From Mycolicibacterium madagascariense (GTDB lineage: Bacteria; Actinomycetota; Actinomycetes; Mycobacteriales; Mycobacteriaceae): a stretch of 64,000 bases of DNA. The translations under genes were made by a program, and so were the position numbers. The first letter of the stretch is position 1. Each line of letters opens with the position of its first letter. The stretch is from contig NZ_AP022610.1 in NCBI RefSeq assembly GCF_010729665.1, forward strand, positions 1,116,001 to 1,180,000, written 5' to 3'. The notes beneath the pieces were generated by a model. It searched no databases. It had not been told where the DNA came from and worked only from the letters and a program-made list of their open reading frames with translations. Positions 49,577-61,577 of the stretch are shown here, piece by piece.

Positions 49577-50352
49577 CGGACGACGGCACCGGCGGCGGCG
49601 TCCGCGTCGAACGCCACGGCCCGGTCACCACGGTGATCATGAACCGACCGCAGGCGCGCAACGCCGTCAACGGGCCTGCCGCGGCGGGACTGCACGCCGC
49701 GTTCGAGGAGTTCGACCGCGACGACTCCGCCGCGGTCGCGGTGCTGTGGGGTGATAACGGAACCTTCTGTGCGGGAGCGGATCTGAAGGCCTTCGGCACG
49801 CCGGACGCCAACCCGGTCCATCGCACCGGGCCCGGTCCGATGGGCCCGTCGCGCATGGAGCTGTCCAAGCCCGTGATCGCCGCGGTGAGCGGTTTCGCCG
49901 TGGCGGGTGGTCTCGAGCTGGCGCTGTGGTGCGACCTGCGGGTGGTCGAGGAGGACGCCGTCTTCGGGGTCTACTGCCGGCGATGGGGCGTGCCGTTGAT
50001 CGACGGCGGCACCGTGCGTCTGCCCCGGCTGATCGGTCACAGCCGGGCGATGGATCTGATCCTCACCGGTCGCAGCGTCGACGCGAGTGAGGCGTTCGCG
50101 ATCGGGCTGGCCAACCGGGTGGTGGCGCACGGTCAGGCCCGCGCGGCCGCCGAGGCGTTGGCCGCCGAGCTCGCCGCGCTGCCCCAGCAGTGTCTGCGCG
50201 CCGACCGGCTGTCGGCGATCGGGCAGTGGGGCATGTCGGAGCGGGAGGCGATGGACGTCGAGTTCGGTAGCATGTCCCAGGTGGCGTCCGAATCACTCTC
50301 GGGGGCAAGGCGTTTCGCCGACGGTGCGGGCAGGCACGGCGCCAAGGCGTGA
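49573..50352 (+). CDS. echA5: Enoyl-CoA hydratase (EchA5-like)
   Basis: A 259-residue crotonase-family protein matching Rv0675. Oxyanion-hole segments are GDNGTFCAGADLKAFG and AAVSGFAVAGGLELALWCDL. ATG 49573 overlaps the regulator stop (ATGA); the longer frame from 49330 is inside the regulator gene. It ends the operon. In M. tuberculosis the mmpL5-mmpS5-Rv0678 locus follows; here a convergent DUF3060 lipoprotein follows after 3 bp. Confidence 0.93.
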   Translation: MTDDGTGGGVRVERHGPVTTVIMNRPQARNAVNGPAAAGLHAAFEEFDRDDSAAVAVLWGDNGTFCAGADLKAFGTPDANPVHRTGPGPMGPSRMELSKPVIAAVSGFAVAGGLELALWCDLRVVEEDAVFGVYCRRWGVPLIDGGTVRLPRLIGHSRAMDLILTGRSVDASEAFAIGLANRVVAHGQARAAAEALAAELAALPQQCLRADRLSAIGQWGMSEREAMDVEFGSMSQVASESLSGARRFADGAGRHGAKA

Positions 50353-50355
50353 CGG

Positions 50356-50763
50356 TCAGCCCTTCTTGATCGTGTTCCCGGATCCGGTGTCGTCGACCTT
50401 CGGGTCCCCGGCGGCGTACGACACGGTGTTGTTGAGGCCCACGACGTTCAGGCCGCCGTCGATCTCCTGAAAGGTGACCCGGTTGTCGGCGCCGCCGATC
50501 GTGACGCGGTCGCACGTGCCCGTGACGGTCAGGGTGTTGTTCGAGCCGCCGATGGTCAGGGACTTGCGATTGGCGCAGTCGATCGTCGCGGTGGTTCCCA
50601 CCGAGCCGTAGTTGATGGTGTTGGCGATCTCGACCTGCAGCCCGGACGTGCCCGCGGTCATCGACGGGGAGTTGGGGTCGGAGCCGTCGGCCCCGCATCC
50701 CGCCAGGGCCACCGCGGCCGCCGCGGTCAGCGGGACGACGAGCCGGGACGACCGAAAGACCAT
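50356..50763 (-). CDS. DUF3060 lipoprotein (Rv0679c-like)
   Basis: A 135-residue exported lipoprotein. The signal ends in the lipobox VALAGC (Cys22). The mature part consists of DUF3060 beta-strand repeats rich in Asn, Gly and Thr (LTIGGSNNTLTVTGTCDRVT, then IGGADNRVTFQ), with two Cys that may form a disulfide. It probably folds as a small beta-solenoid on the cell surface; its function is unknown. ATG 50763 gives a proper signal; longer upstream frames do not. Confidence 0.85.
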   Translation of the reverse strand: MVFRSSRLVVPLTAAAAVALAGCGADGSDPNSPSMTAGTSGLQVEIANTINYGSVGTTATIDCANRKSLTIGGSNNTLTVTGTCDRVTIGGADNRVTFQEIDGGLNVVGLNNTVSYAAGDPKVDDTGSGNTIKKG

Positions 50764-50765
50764 GC

Positions 50766-51143
50766 CTACGTGGATACCCGATCGATGCGGTTCGTCAAGC
50801 CGAGCTCGCGGCCGCGGTCGAGGATCGCGGGATCGCCGCCGTGGTAGAGCACCGTCTGGTCGAATCCGAACACCGTGATGTCGTTGACGACGTCGTCGGC
50901 GACGATGACGTTCGAGGACCCCTGGACCGTGACCGCCCAGCACGTGCCGACCGCGTTGATGGTGTTCGACGTGCCCACGACGATCAGCGTGGAGTCGTTG
51001 CAGTCGACCGTCTGGACGGTGCCCTGGCCGGTGATGTGGGTGTCACCGTTCTTCGCCTGGGCGAGGGGGGCACCTGCGACCAGGCTCGCCGACACGACGG
51101 TCACGCACACCGCCAGCGACCCGCTCGACGCTCTCCATCCCAC
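50766..51143 (-). CDS. DUF3060 secreted protein (Rv0680c-like)
   Basis: A 125-residue secreted protein paralogous to its neighbour. A signal peptide (SLAVCVTVVSASLVAGAPLA, cleavage after AQA) is followed by DUF3060 repeats (STLIVVGTSNTINAVGTCWA, VTVQGSSNVIVADD). GTG 51143 is supported by AAAGGGG six bases upstream. It ends 2 bp before the lipoprotein start, so the two are one operon. Unlike its neighbour it has no lipobox Cys. Confidence 0.82.
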   Translation of the reverse strand: MGWRASSGSLAVCVTVVSASLVAGAPLAQAKNGDTHITGQGTVQTVDCNDSTLIVVGTSNTINAVGTCWAVTVQGSSNVIVADDVVNDITVFGFDQTVLYHGGDPAILDRGRELGLTNRIDRVST

Positions 51144-51273
51144 GGTGGTCCCCTTTGCTCGCAGCCTTCCCCGTTGGGGGGACTCTACGTCGGCGGGTGC
51201 CCGGGCGGACGGCAGTTGGCCCGTTCGGCTGCGGCCCGGTCCGCGCCTGCCTCTGCCCGGACTGACCACGGGT

Positions 51274-51279
51274 TAAAGT
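51274..51279 (+). promoter_or_regulatory. Candidate -10 of the TetR gene
   Basis: TAAAGT in an otherwise very GC-rich stretch, 58 bp before the start codon; no clear -35. Confidence 0.35.
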
Positions 51280-51337
51280 CAGGCCGTCCTCCAGTCGGGG
51301 ACGCCGCCGTTGCTCGTCGACCCGAAGGACCCATCCC

Positions 51338-51946
51338 ATGCCGCCACGGTCGGAGTCGCAGCCGGCCGGCCGAACGCGCGGGCCGGCCAGGACGGCGCGG
51401 CTCAGTCGCGAGGCGATCGTCAACGCGGCGCTGACGTTCCTCGACCGCGAGGGTTGGGACGCGCTGACGATCAACGCGCTGGCGACCCAGCTCGGCACCA
51501 AGGGCCCGTCGCTCTACAACCACGTCGACAGCCTCGAGGACCTGCGCCGCACGGTGCGCATGCGGGTCATCGGCGACATCATCGGCATGCTCAACAACGT
51601 CGGCGAGGGCCGCACCCGCGACGACGCCGTCGTCTCGATGGCCAGCGCCTATCGCAGCTACGCCCACCACCACCCCGGCCGGTACTCGGCGTTCACCAGG
51701 ATGCCGCTCGGCGGCGACGACCCCGAGTACACGGCGGCCACGCGGGCGGCGGCCGAGCCGGTGATCGACGTGCTGGCGTCCTACGGGCTGGAGGGCGAGA
51801 ACGGATTCTTCGCGGCGCTGGAGTTCTGGTCGGCGCTGCACGGCTTCGTCCTGCTGGAGATGACGGGCGTGATGGACGCGGTCGACACCGACGCCGTGTT
51901 CACGGACATGGTGCTGAGGTTGGCCGCGGGCATGGAGAGGCGCTGA
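51338..51946 (+). CDS. TetR-family transcriptional regulator (Rv0681-like)
   Basis: A 202-residue TetR protein. The N-terminal helix-turn-helix is LSREAIVNAALTFLDREGWD, then TQLGTKGPSLYNHVDSLEDL. The C-terminal ligand domain is of the WHG/TetR_C_33 type, ending in GFVLLEMTGVMDAVDTDAVF. It has the same place as Rv0681 between the DUF3060 pair and rpsL. Its targets are unknown; the divergent DUF3060 operon is the nearest candidate. Confidence 0.92.
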   Translation: MPPRSESQPAGRTRGPARTARLSREAIVNAALTFLDREGWDALTINALATQLGTKGPSLYNHVDSLEDLRRTVRMRVIGDIIGMLNNVGEGRTRDDAVVSMASAYRSYAHHHPGRYSAFTRMPLGGDDPEYTAATRAAAEPVIDVLASYGLEGENGFFAALEFWSALHGFVLLEMTGVMDAVDTDAVFTDMVLRLAAGMERR

Positions 51947-51989
51947 TAGGGTCGTCGACCGACCTGCTCAGCGGCCGGTCCGTCGGCTT

Positions 51990-52019
51990 TTGACCCGAGC
52001 CCCCGCAGACGGGTATCGT
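51990..52019 (+). promoter_or_regulatory. Candidate promoter of the str operon
   Basis: TTGACC (51990-51995), an 18-nt spacer and TATCGT (52014-52019). It would give a leader of ~225 nt before rpsL; no gene is seen in 51947-52249. Confidence 0.55.
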
Positions 52020-52249
52020 GGTCGATCGTGCCTGGCCGTTAGGGCGCTTGGGGCCGTGATGCCCGCAAGCAAGCCTGCACGCCGGGCAAATTCGCATGTC
52101 CACGACGCATCGACGAGCTCCGGTGCACGGGCGCGTGCGACACACCCGGCCGCGGGGTGACGTGGCAGGGCGTAACCGCAGTACACAGACTTGAGAATGA
52201 CAGTAGTAACCGCAGAGCAGTCACGAGAAGCAACACAGAAAGCCGGTAC

Positions 52250-52624
52250 ATGCCAACCATCAACCAGCTGGTCCGCAAGGGTCGCCGGGACAAGATCGCC
52301 AAGGTCAAGACCGCGGCCCTCAAGGGCAGCCCACAGCGCCGCGGCGTGTGCACCCGCGTGTACACGACCACCCCGAAGAAGCCGAACTCGGCACTTCGCA
52401 AGGTCGCGCGCGTGCGTCTGACCAGCGCGGTCGAGGTCACCGCCTACATTCCAGGTGAGGGCCACAACCTGCAGGAGCACTCGATGGTGCTGGTGCGCGG
52501 CGGTCGCGTGAAGGACCTCCCCGGCGTGCGGTACAAGATCATCCGCGGCTCGCTGGACACCCAGGGTGTCAAGAGCCGCAAGCAGGCCCGGAGCCGCTAC
52601 GGCGCCAAGAAGGAGAAGAGCTAA
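52250..52624 (+). CDS. rpsL: 30S ribosomal protein S12
   Basis: 124 residues, the standard length. It contributes to decoding-site accuracy. Lys43 (in [13 protein letters not shown]) and Lys88 (in [13 protein letters not shown]) are both present, the streptomycin-sensitive state. ATG 52250 gives [15 protein letters not shown]; the open frame from 52157 is in the leader. It shares one base with rpsG (TAATG). Confidence 0.98.
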   Translation: MPTINQLVRKGRRDKIAKVKTAALKGSPQRRGVCTRVYTTTPKKPNSALRKVARVRLTSAVEVTAYIPGEGHNLQEHSMVLVRGGRVKDLPGVRYKIIRGSLDTQGVKSRKQARSRYGAKKEKS

Positions 52625-53094
52625 TGCCGCGCAAGGGCCCCGCACCCAAGCGTCCGCTGGTCAACGACCCGGTCTACGGATCGCAACTGGTCACCCAGCT
52701 CGTGAACAAGGTGCTGCTGGACGGGAAGAAATCCCTCGCCGAACGCATTGTCTATGGTGCGCTCGAACAGGCTCGTGAGAAGACCGGCACCGATCCGGTG
52801 GTCACCCTCAAGCGCGCTCTCGACAACGTCAAGCCCGCCCTCGAGGTGCGCAGCCGCCGCGTCGGTGGCGCCACCTACCAGGTCCCCGTCGAGGTCCGCC
52901 CCGAGCGGTCCACCACGCTGGCACTGCGCTGGCTGGTGAGCTTCTCGAAGAACCGCCGCGAGAAGACGATGGTCGAGCGACTGGCCAACGAACTGCTCGA
53001 CGCGAGCAACGGTCTGGGTGCCGCCGTCAAGCGACGCGAGGACACCCACAAGATGGCCGAGGCCAACCGAGCCTTCGCGCACTACCGCTGGTGA
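52624..53094 (+). CDS. rpsG: 30S ribosomal protein S7
   Basis: 156 residues, normal length. It nucleates assembly of the 30S head and lies near the E site. It opens [20 protein letters not shown] and contains [20 protein letters not shown], the S7 signature region. The start ATG overlaps the rpsL stop by one base, giving translational coupling in the str operon. Confidence 0.98.
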   Translation: MPRKGPAPKRPLVNDPVYGSQLVTQLVNKVLLDGKKSLAERIVYGALEQAREKTGTDPVVTLKRALDNVKPALEVRSRRVGGATYQVPVEVRPERSTTLALRWLVSFSKNRREKTMVERLANELLDASNGLGAAVKRREDTHKMAEANRAFAHYRW

Positions 53095-53170
53095 TCAACC
53101 GCCTGCGGTCGGTGTCGAGCGCAGGCACATCAGAACACCTAACTAGCAAGCGAAAGAGTGGGATTTAGCC

Positions 53171-55273
53171 GTGGCACAGGACGTGCTGACCGACCTCACG
53201 AAGGTCCGCAACATCGGCATCATGGCGCACATCGATGCCGGTAAGACGACGACGACCGAGCGCATCCTCTACTACACCGGTATCAGCTACAAGATCGGTG
53301 AGGTGCACGACGGTGCCGCCACGATGGACTGGATGGAGCAGGAGCAGGAGCGGGGTATCACCATCACCTCGGCTGCCACCACCTGCTTCTGGGACGGCAA
53401 CCAAATCAACATCATCGACACCCCCGGGCACGTCGACTTCACCGTCGAGGTGGAGCGCAGCCTGCGCGTGCTCGATGGCGCCGTCGCCGTCTTCGACGGC
53501 AAGGAAGGCGTCGAGCCGCAGTCCGAGCAGGTGTGGCGCCAGGCCGACAAGTACGACGTGCCGCGCATCTGCTTCGTCAACAAGATGGACAAGATCGGCG
53601 CGGACTTCTACTTCACCGTGCGGACCATCGAGGAGCGCCTCGGCGCCAAGGCGCTGCCGATCCAGCTGCCCATCGGATCCGAGGGTGGCTTCGAGGGCAT
53701 CGTCGACCTGGTCGAGATGAAGGCCAAGGTCTGGCGCGGCGAGACCAAGCTCGGTGAGACCTACGAGACCATCGACATCCCCGCCGAACTGCAGGACAAG
53801 GCCGACGAGTACCGCACCAAGCTGCTCGAGACGGTCGCCGAGTCCGACGAGGCGCTGCTCGACAAGTACTTCGGTGGCGAGGAGCTCACCGTCGAGGAGA
53901 TCAAGGGCGCGATCCGCAAGCTGACCGTCAACTCCGAGATCTACCCGGTGCTGTGCGGCAGCGCGTTCAAGAACAAGGGCGTTCAGCCCATGCTCGACGC
54001 GGTCATCGACTACCTGCCGTCCCCGCTGGACGTCGAGTCCGTCACCGGTCACGTGCCCGGCAAGGAAGACGAGCTGGTCACGCGCAAGCCCTCGACGTCG
54101 GAGCCGTTCTCGGCGCTGGCGTTCAAGGTCGCGACGCACCCCTTCTTCGGCAAGCTGACCTACGTCCGGGTGTACTCGGGCAAGGTCGACTCCGGCGCCC
54201 AGGTCATCAACGCGACCAAGGGCAAGAAGGAACGCCTCGGCAAGCTCTTCCAGATGCACTCCAACAAGGAGAACCCGGTCGAGACCGCCGCCGCCGGCCA
54301 CATCTACGCCGTCATCGGCCTCAAGGACACCACCACCGGTGACACCCTGAGCGATGCCCAGCAGCAGGTCGTGCTCGAATCGATGACGTTCCCCGATCCG
54401 GTGATCGAGGTGGCCATCGAGCCGAAGACGAAGAGCGACCAGGAGAAGCTCTCCATCGCCATCCAGAAGCTGGCCGAGGAAGACCCGACGTTCAAGGTCC
54501 ACCAGGACAACGAGACCGGCCAGACCGTCATCGGCGGCATGGGCGAACTCCACCTCGACATCCTCGTCGACCGCATGCGGCGCGAGTTCAAGGTCGAGGC
54601 CAACGTCGGCAAGCCGCAGGTCGCCTACAAGGAGACCATCAAGCGCGCGGTCGACAAGGTCGAGTTCACCCACAAGAAGCAGACCGGTGGCTCCGGCCAG
54701 TTCGCGAAGGTCCTCGTCAGCATCGAGCCGTTCACCGGCGAAGACGGTGCGACCTACGAGTTCGAGAACAAGGTCAGCGGCGGTCGCATCCCCCGCGAGT
54801 ACATCCCGTCGGTGGATGCCGGTGCACAGGACGCCATGCAGTACGGCGTGCTGGCCGGCTACCCGCTGGTCAACCTGAAGCTGATCCTGCTCGACGGTGC
54901 CTACCACGACGTGGACTCGTCGGAAATGGCCTTCAAGATCGCCGGCTCCCAGGTGCTGAAGAAGGCTGCCGCGCAAGCGCAGCCGGTCATCCTGGAACCG
55001 GTCATGGCCGTCGAGGTCACCACACCCGAGGACTACATGGGTGAAGTGATCGGCGACCTCAACTCCCGCCGTGGTCAGATTCAAGCCATGGAGGAGCGCA
55101 GTGGCGCCCGCGTCGTGCGGGCGACTGTGCCGCTATCGGAGATGTTCGGTTACGTCGGAGACCTACGGTCGAAGACTCAGGGCCGGGCGAACTACTCCAT
55201 GGTGTTCGACTCGTACGCCGAAGTTCCGGCGAACGTGTCGAAGGAAATCATCGCCAAGGCAACGGGCCAGTAG
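53171..55273 (+). CDS. fusA: Elongation factor G
   Basis: 700 residues; the translocase GTPase of translation. G1 is [19 protein letters not shown], the switch region [13 protein letters not shown]3 DTPGHVDF and G4 NKMDKIGAD. Domains II-V follow at normal spacing. GTG start 77 bp after rpsG. Third gene of the str operon. Confidence 0.98.
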   Translation: MAQDVLTDLTKVRNIGIMAHIDAGKTTTTERILYYTGISYKIGEVHDGAATMDWMEQEQERGITITSAATTCFWDGNQINIIDTPGHVDFTVEVERSLRVLDGAVAVFDGKEGVEPQSEQVWRQADKYDVPRICFVNKMDKIGADFYFTVRTIEERLGAKALPIQLPIGSEGGFEGIVDLVEMKAKVWRGETKLGETYETIDIPAELQDKADEYRTKLLETVAESDEALLDKYFGGEELTVEEIKGAIRKLTVNSEIYPVLCGSAFKNKGVQPMLDAVIDYLPSPLDVESVTGHVPGKEDELVTRKPSTSEPFSALAFKVATHPFFGKLTYVRVYSGKVDSGAQVINATKGKKERLGKLFQMHSNKENPVETAAAGHIYAVIGLKDTTTGDTLSDAQQQVVLESMTFPDPVIEVAIEPKTKSDQEKLSIAIQKLAEEDPTFKVHQDNETGQTVIGGMGELHLDILVDRMRREFKVEANVGKPQVAYKETIKRAVDKVEFTHKKQTGGSGQFAKVLVSIEPFTGEDGATYEFENKVSGGRIPREYIPSVDAGAQDAMQYGVLAGYPLVNLKLILLDGAYHDVDSSEMAFKIAGSQVLKKAAAQAQPVILEPVMAVEVTTPEDYMGEVIGDLNSRRGQIQAMEERSGARVVRATVPLSEMFGYVGDLRSKTQGRANYSMVFDSYAEVPANVSKEIIAKATGQ

Positions 55274-55355
55274 ACCCGGCGCCCCGGCGGCGACCACACA
55301 ACTGAAGACAGACCCAAATTCAAACAGCATCATCGAAGTCCAGGAGGACACAGAA

Positions 55356-56546
55356 GTGGCGAAGGCGAAGTTCGAGCGGACGAAGCCGCACGTCAACATC
55401 GGGACCATCGGTCACGTTGACCACGGCAAGACCACGTTGACCGCAGCAATCACCAAGGTTCTGCACGACAAGTACCCGGCGTTGAACGAATCGCGCGCAT
55501 TCGACCAGATCGACAATGCGCCCGAGGAGCGTGAGCGTGGCATCACGATCAACATCTCGCATGTCGAGTACCAGACCGAGAAGCGTCACTACGCACACGT
55601 CGACGCCCCCGGCCACGCGGACTACATCAAGAACATGATCACCGGTGCCGCGCAGATGGACGGCGCGATCCTGGTGGTGGCCGCCACCGACGGCCCCATG
55701 CCCCAGACGAAGGAGCACGTGCTGCTCGCCCGTCAGGTCGGCGTGCCCTACATCCTGGTCGCGCTGAACAAGGCCGACATGGTCGACGACGAGGAGCTCC
55801 TCGAGCTCGTCGAGATGGAGGTCCGCGAACTGCTGGCCGCCCAGGAGTTCGACGAGGAAGCCCCCGTCGTGCAGGTCTCGGCGCTCAAGGCACTCGAGGG
55901 TGACCCGAAGTGGGTCAAGTCCGTCGAGGACCTCATGGACGCCGTCGACGAGTCCATCCCGGACCCGGTTCGCGAGACCGACAAGCCGTTCCTGATGCCC
56001 GTCGAGGACGTCTTCACGATCACCGGCCGCGGCACCGTGGTCACCGGTCGTGTGGAGCGCGGCGTGGTCAACGTGAACGAGGAAGTCGAGATCGTCGGCA
56101 TCCGCCCGACCGTCACCAAGACGACGGTCACCGGTGTCGAGATGTTCCGCAAGCTGCTCGACCAGGGTCAGGCGGGCGACAACGTCGGCCTGCTGATCCG
56201 TGGTGTCAAGCGCGAGGACGTCGAGCGTGGCCAGGTCGTGGTCAAGCCCGGCACCACCACGCCGCACACCGAGTTCGAGGGCTCCGTCTACATCCTGAGC
56301 AAGGAAGAGGGCGGCCGTCACAAGCCGTTCCTCTCGAACTACCGCCCGCAGTTCTACTTCCGTACCACGGACGTGACCGGCGTCGTGACCCTCCCCGAGG
56401 GCACCGACATCGTGATGCCCGGCGACAACGTCGACATCTCGGTGAAGCTGATCCAGCCCGTCGCCATGGACGAGGGTCTGCGGTTCGCGATCCGCGAGGG
56501 CGGCAAGACCGTCGGCGCAGGCCGCGTCACCAAGATCATCAAGTAG
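55356..56546 (+). CDS. tuf: Elongation factor Tu
   Basis: 396 residues; delivers aminoacyl-tRNA to the ribosome. G1 is [14 protein letters not shown], the switch [21 protein letters not shown]3 DAPGHADY and G4 [11 protein letters not shown] 55356 follows CAGGAGGACACAGAA, an excellent ribosome site; the open frame from 55071 lies within fusA. Last gene of the str operon. Confidence 0.98.
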   Translation: MAKAKFERTKPHVNIGTIGHVDHGKTTLTAAITKVLHDKYPALNESRAFDQIDNAPEERERGITINISHVEYQTEKRHYAHVDAPGHADYIKNMITGAAQMDGAILVVAATDGPMPQTKEHVLLARQVGVPYILVALNKADMVDDEELLELVEMEVRELLAAQEFDEEAPVVQVSALKALEGDPKWVKSVEDLMDAVDESIPDPVRETDKPFLMPVEDVFTITGRGTVVTGRVERGVVNVNEEVEIVGIRPTVTKTTVTGVEMFRKLLDQGQAGDNVGLLIRGVKREDVERGQVVVKPGTTTPHTEFEGSVYILSKEEGGRHKPFLSNYRPQFYFRTTDVTGVVTLPEGTDIVMPGDNVDISVKLIQPVAMDEGLRFAIREGGKTVGAGRVTKIIK

Positions 56547-56586
56547 GCACCGCCTACGGGATCATCAAGTGATCTGACCTAGTCGC

Positions 56587-56622
56587 AAAGCGGCGCTCAT
56601 CCGAAAGGGTGGGCGCCGCTTT
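56587..56622 (+). terminator. Terminator after tuf
   Basis: AAAGCGGCGC (56587-56596) pairs with GCGCCGCTTT (56613-56622); inner bases pair further around a GAAA loop. The stem ends in TTT. Confidence 0.85.
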
Positions 56623-56637
56623 CGGTTTCGCGACACC

Positions 56638-56699
56638 CGTCGAGGCTGCTGCGAGATCGTGTTTCAGCGTGAACCACGACTCTCACAGCAGTCTCGACG
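56638..56699. repeat. Long imperfect inverted repeat after tuf
   Basis: 19-nt arms CGTCGAGGCTGCTGCGAGA (56638-56656) and TCTCACAGCAGTCTCGACG (56681-56699) match at 17 of 19 pairs; inner TCGTG/CACGA extends the stem. It lies between the tuf terminator and the PP2C gene. Confidence 0.7.
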
Positions 56700-56764
56700 T
56701 TTTCGCTCCTGTGCCGTCTACGATGAGCCTGCTGAGCAGGTGACATCGAGAAGGGTGGTACGGC

Positions 56765-57535
56765 GTGTCCGTGATCAACGTGCGCGCGTTCAGCGACGTC
56801 GGCCTGGTGCGCAAGCGCAACGAGGACGCCATCCTGGTCGCCGGCTGGCTCAGCCAGACGCGCGAGGGATCGCTCGTGGCAATGGATTTCGCACCGACGG
56901 TACCGTTCGTGTGCGCCGTGGCCGACGGCATGGGGGGACACGTCGGCGGCGATCTGGCGAGCCGCGTGGCGCTGACCGTCATCTCCGAACGCTCGCGCGA
57001 CTGGCGCTCCGAAGACGACATCGCGAAGACCCTGCAGGACGCCAGCGACGAGGTGCGCACCGTCGGCGCGGACGCCGAGCTGCAGGGACTGGGCACGACG
57101 GTCGCCGGGTTGTGCCTGACCGCCGACGGCATCGTCGTCTTCAACGTCGGCGACAGCCCGCTGTTCTCCATCACCGACGGCGTGCTGACGCAGATCTCGA
57201 TCGACGACTCGGTGTTCGACGTCAACGGCAGACCCACGAACATCATCACCCAGTCGCTGGGTCAGTTCCCGCCGGTGCAGCCGCACCTCAAGGTGCTGCC
57301 GTGGGAGGCGGGCACCTACCTGATGTGTTCGGACGGCGTCAGCGGCGTGATGTCACCGGAGGAGTTGCAGGCGGCCGTGCGCCGGCCCGACCTCGACGAG
57401 ATGGCCGCCGACATCATCGACACCACGCGACGCAACGGCGCTCACGACAACTTCTCGTTCATCGTCGTCGAGATACCCGACCTGTCGTCACCGGACGCGA
57501 CCACGCTGGCCCAGCGGACCGTCGAGACGGGCTGA
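56765..57535 (+). CDS. PP2C-family protein serine/threonine phosphatase
   Basis: A 256-residue cytosolic phosphatase. All PP2C metal motifs are visible: RKRNEDAILVAGW, FVCAVADGMGGHVGGDLASR, GTTVAGLCL, VFNVGDSPLFSI, LMCSDGVSGVM and HDNFSFIVVE. It has no membrane segment, unlike PstP. GTG start with GAGAAGGGTGG upstream. No kinase or FHA gene is adjacent, and in M. tuberculosis tuf is followed directly by Rv0686, so it is an extra gene at this site. Its substrates are unknown. Confidence 0.9.
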   Translation: MSVINVRAFSDVGLVRKRNEDAILVAGWLSQTREGSLVAMDFAPTVPFVCAVADGMGGHVGGDLASRVALTVISERSRDWRSEDDIAKTLQDASDEVRTVGADAELQGLGTTVAGLCLTADGIVVFNVGDSPLFSITDGVLTQISIDDSVFDVNGRPTNIITQSLGQFPPVQPHLKVLPWEAGTYLMCSDGVSGVMSPEELQAAVRRPDLDEMAADIIDTTRRNGAHDNFSFIVVEIPDLSSPDATTLAQRTVETG

Positions 57536-57604
57536 CCGGCACACTGTTCGCCACCTTGGCGTTAGTCTGACCGGCGAAGGGCCCGTCTTTCGAGGAGCGT
57601 GGCA

Positions 57605-58462
57605 ATGCTGGGGCGATACGTGAAGACGCAGCTGATGGTGTTGCTGTGCGGCGGTCTGGTCGGTCCCGTCTTCCTGGTGGTGTACGTCGCGCTCGGCGCA
57701 GTCGCCCAGCCCTACGTCGGGTGGATGCTGTGGGTGGGTCTGCTGGTGACCGTCGCCGACGTGCTCGTCGCGATTGCGCTGACCAACCGCGGAGCGAAGT
57801 CCGATGCCGCGGCCAAGAGGCTGGAGGCCACCGGCGTGCTGGCGTTGGCACAGGTGCGGGGCATCGGCGAGACCGGCACGCGCATCAACGAACAACCGTT
57901 GGTGACGCTCGACCTGCACGTCGAGGGGCCGGGCCTGACGCCGTTCGACGTCACGGACCGGGTGCTGGCCTCGGTGACGCGACTTCCGCTCATCACCGGC
58001 CGCAAGCTGGTGGTGCTCGTCGACCCCGCGACCCGCGAATTCCGCATCGACTGGAATCGCAGCGCCCTGGTCGGCGGCATGATGCCCGCGCAGTTCACGC
58101 TCGCCGAGGACGGCAACCGCACCTACGACCTCACCGGGCAGGCGGGGCCGCTGATGGAGATCATGCAGATCCTCAAGGCCCATGGCGTCGCGATGGACGG
58201 CACCATCGACATCCGGTCCAATCCCGCGGTGCGTCAACAGGTGATGACGGTCGTGAGAAGAGCTGCTGCACAACAGGTTCCACCGGCGGCGCACATGTCG
58301 ACGGCGCCCGTCGACCCGGTCGCCCCGTACCCGCCGCCCCCGCCCGGCCCGTCCGAGTCGACCGCCCGGCGGCTGCAGGAGCTCGAGACGCTGCGCGCCA
58401 TGGGCACCATCTCCGATGCCGAGTACACCGCCAAGAGGCAGCAGATCATCGCCGAGCTCTGA
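57605..58462 (+). CDS. Membrane protein with C-terminal SHOCT domain (Rv0686-like)
   Basis: A 285-residue protein: two N-terminal membrane segments (about 10-32 and 40-62), a cytosolic middle domain, a Pro-rich linker (VAPYPPPPPGPS) and a C-terminal SHOCT helix pair (ARRLQELETLRAMGTISDAE, then YTAKRQQIIAEL). ATG 57605 is chosen because GAGGAG lies seven bases upstream; the GTG at 57599 is too close to it. TAGTCT at 57563-57568 is a likely -10. The function is unknown. Confidence 0.82.
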   Translation: MLGRYVKTQLMVLLCGGLVGPVFLVVYVALGAVAQPYVGWMLWVGLLVTVADVLVAIALTNRGAKSDAAAKRLEATGVLALAQVRGIGETGTRINEQPLVTLDLHVEGPGLTPFDVTDRVLASVTRLPLITGRKLVVLVDPATREFRIDWNRSALVGGMMPAQFTLAEDGNRTYDLTGQAGPLMEIMQILKAHGVAMDGTIDIRSNPAVRQQVMTVVRRAAAQQVPPAAHMSTAPVDPVAPYPPPPPGPSESTARRLQELETLRAMGTISDAEYTAKRQQIIAEL

Positions 58463-60605
<2,143 letters not shown>

Positions 60606-60609
<4 letters not shown>

Positions 60610-61454
60610 GAGTACAACTCCAGCGTGCAGCACTTGACCGAGCCGCCGCCCTTGAGCAGTTCGGACAGGTCGATCCCGATCGGCTCGAAGCCGGCCTGCG
60701 ACAGCTGGTCGGCGAAACCCGTTGCCGCGGCGGGCAGCAGCACGTGCCTGCCGTCGGACACCACGTTCAGCCCGAGGGCGTAGGCGTCGGCGGAGCCCAC
60801 CTCGATGGCGTCGGGGAACGTCGAGCGCAACCGCGCGCGGGCCTGCGGGCTGAAGGCCGGCGGGTAGTAGGCGACGGTGCTGTCGTCGAGCACCGCCAGC
60901 GCGGTGTCCAGGTGATAGAAGCGCGGGTCGACCAACTCGAGGCTGACGACGGGCAGACCGGTGAGGTGTGCGACCTCGTCGTGGGCGCGCCGATCGGTGC
61001 GAAAGCCGTAGCCCGCCAGGATGATCGACCCGACGACGAGCAGATCGCCCTGGCCTTCGTTGGTGTGTCGGGTGAACGCCGGCTCGAAGCCGCGACGGGT
61101 CAGCCACTCGGCGTGGGCCACGGCCTCCCCGGCGCGCTGGGGGAACGCGAAGCGGGCCACGACGGCCCGGTCGCCGACGACGAGGGCGCCGTTGGCGGCG
61201 TAGACCATGTCGGGCAGCCCGGCGATCGGCTCGATCAACTCGACGGCGTGCCCGAGGTCGCGGTACGTCGAGAGCAGAATCTCCCACTGCCGCGTGGCGA
61301 GTGCGGTGTCGACGGGAACGGACGTGTCCATCCACGGGTTGATGGCGTACTCGACGGCGAAGAAGGTCGGTGCGGTCATGGCGTAGCGGCGCAGCCGTGC
61401 GGCCCGTCGCGGAGTGGTGACGGCCGGGGCGCCCCCGACGTCGGAAATCGTCAT
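60606..61454 (-). CDS. ddaH: Dimethylargininase / amidinotransferase-family hydrolase (Rv2323c-like)
   Basis: A 282-residue enzyme of the guanidine-modifying superfamily, probably hydrolysing methylarginines or arginine to citrulline. Features: YAINPWMDTSVPVD, PDMVYAANGALVV, NEGQGDLLVVG, DPRFYHLDTALAVLDD (catalytic His) and the catalytic Cys near the end in KGGGSVKCCTLELYS. ATG 61454 is chosen; an internal Met at 61380 would remove the conserved RRAARLRRY segment. Together with rocD it routes arginine carbon to glutamate. A divergent Lrp regulator adjoins. Confidence 0.9.
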
Positions 61455-61533
61455 GAATCGACGATATGAGCGCGCTCTGGCGCAAGCAATCGTCGTCCGT
61501 TGCGCGTCGACCTGCAGTTCGTTGTGCCAAACG

Positions 61534-61539
61534 TAGGAT
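61534..61539 (+). promoter_or_regulatory. -10 element of the Lrp regulator
   Basis: TAGGAT, 38 bp before the start codon, in the 123-bp divergent region shared with ddaH. Confidence 0.4.
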
Positions 61540-61577
61540 GGCGGCGATTCATTGTGCAAGGACGAGAGGTGACGCCG

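Noticed and set aside
52370..52520. Streptomycin-resistance changes in rpsL
   Set aside because: Lys43 and Lys88 are both present.
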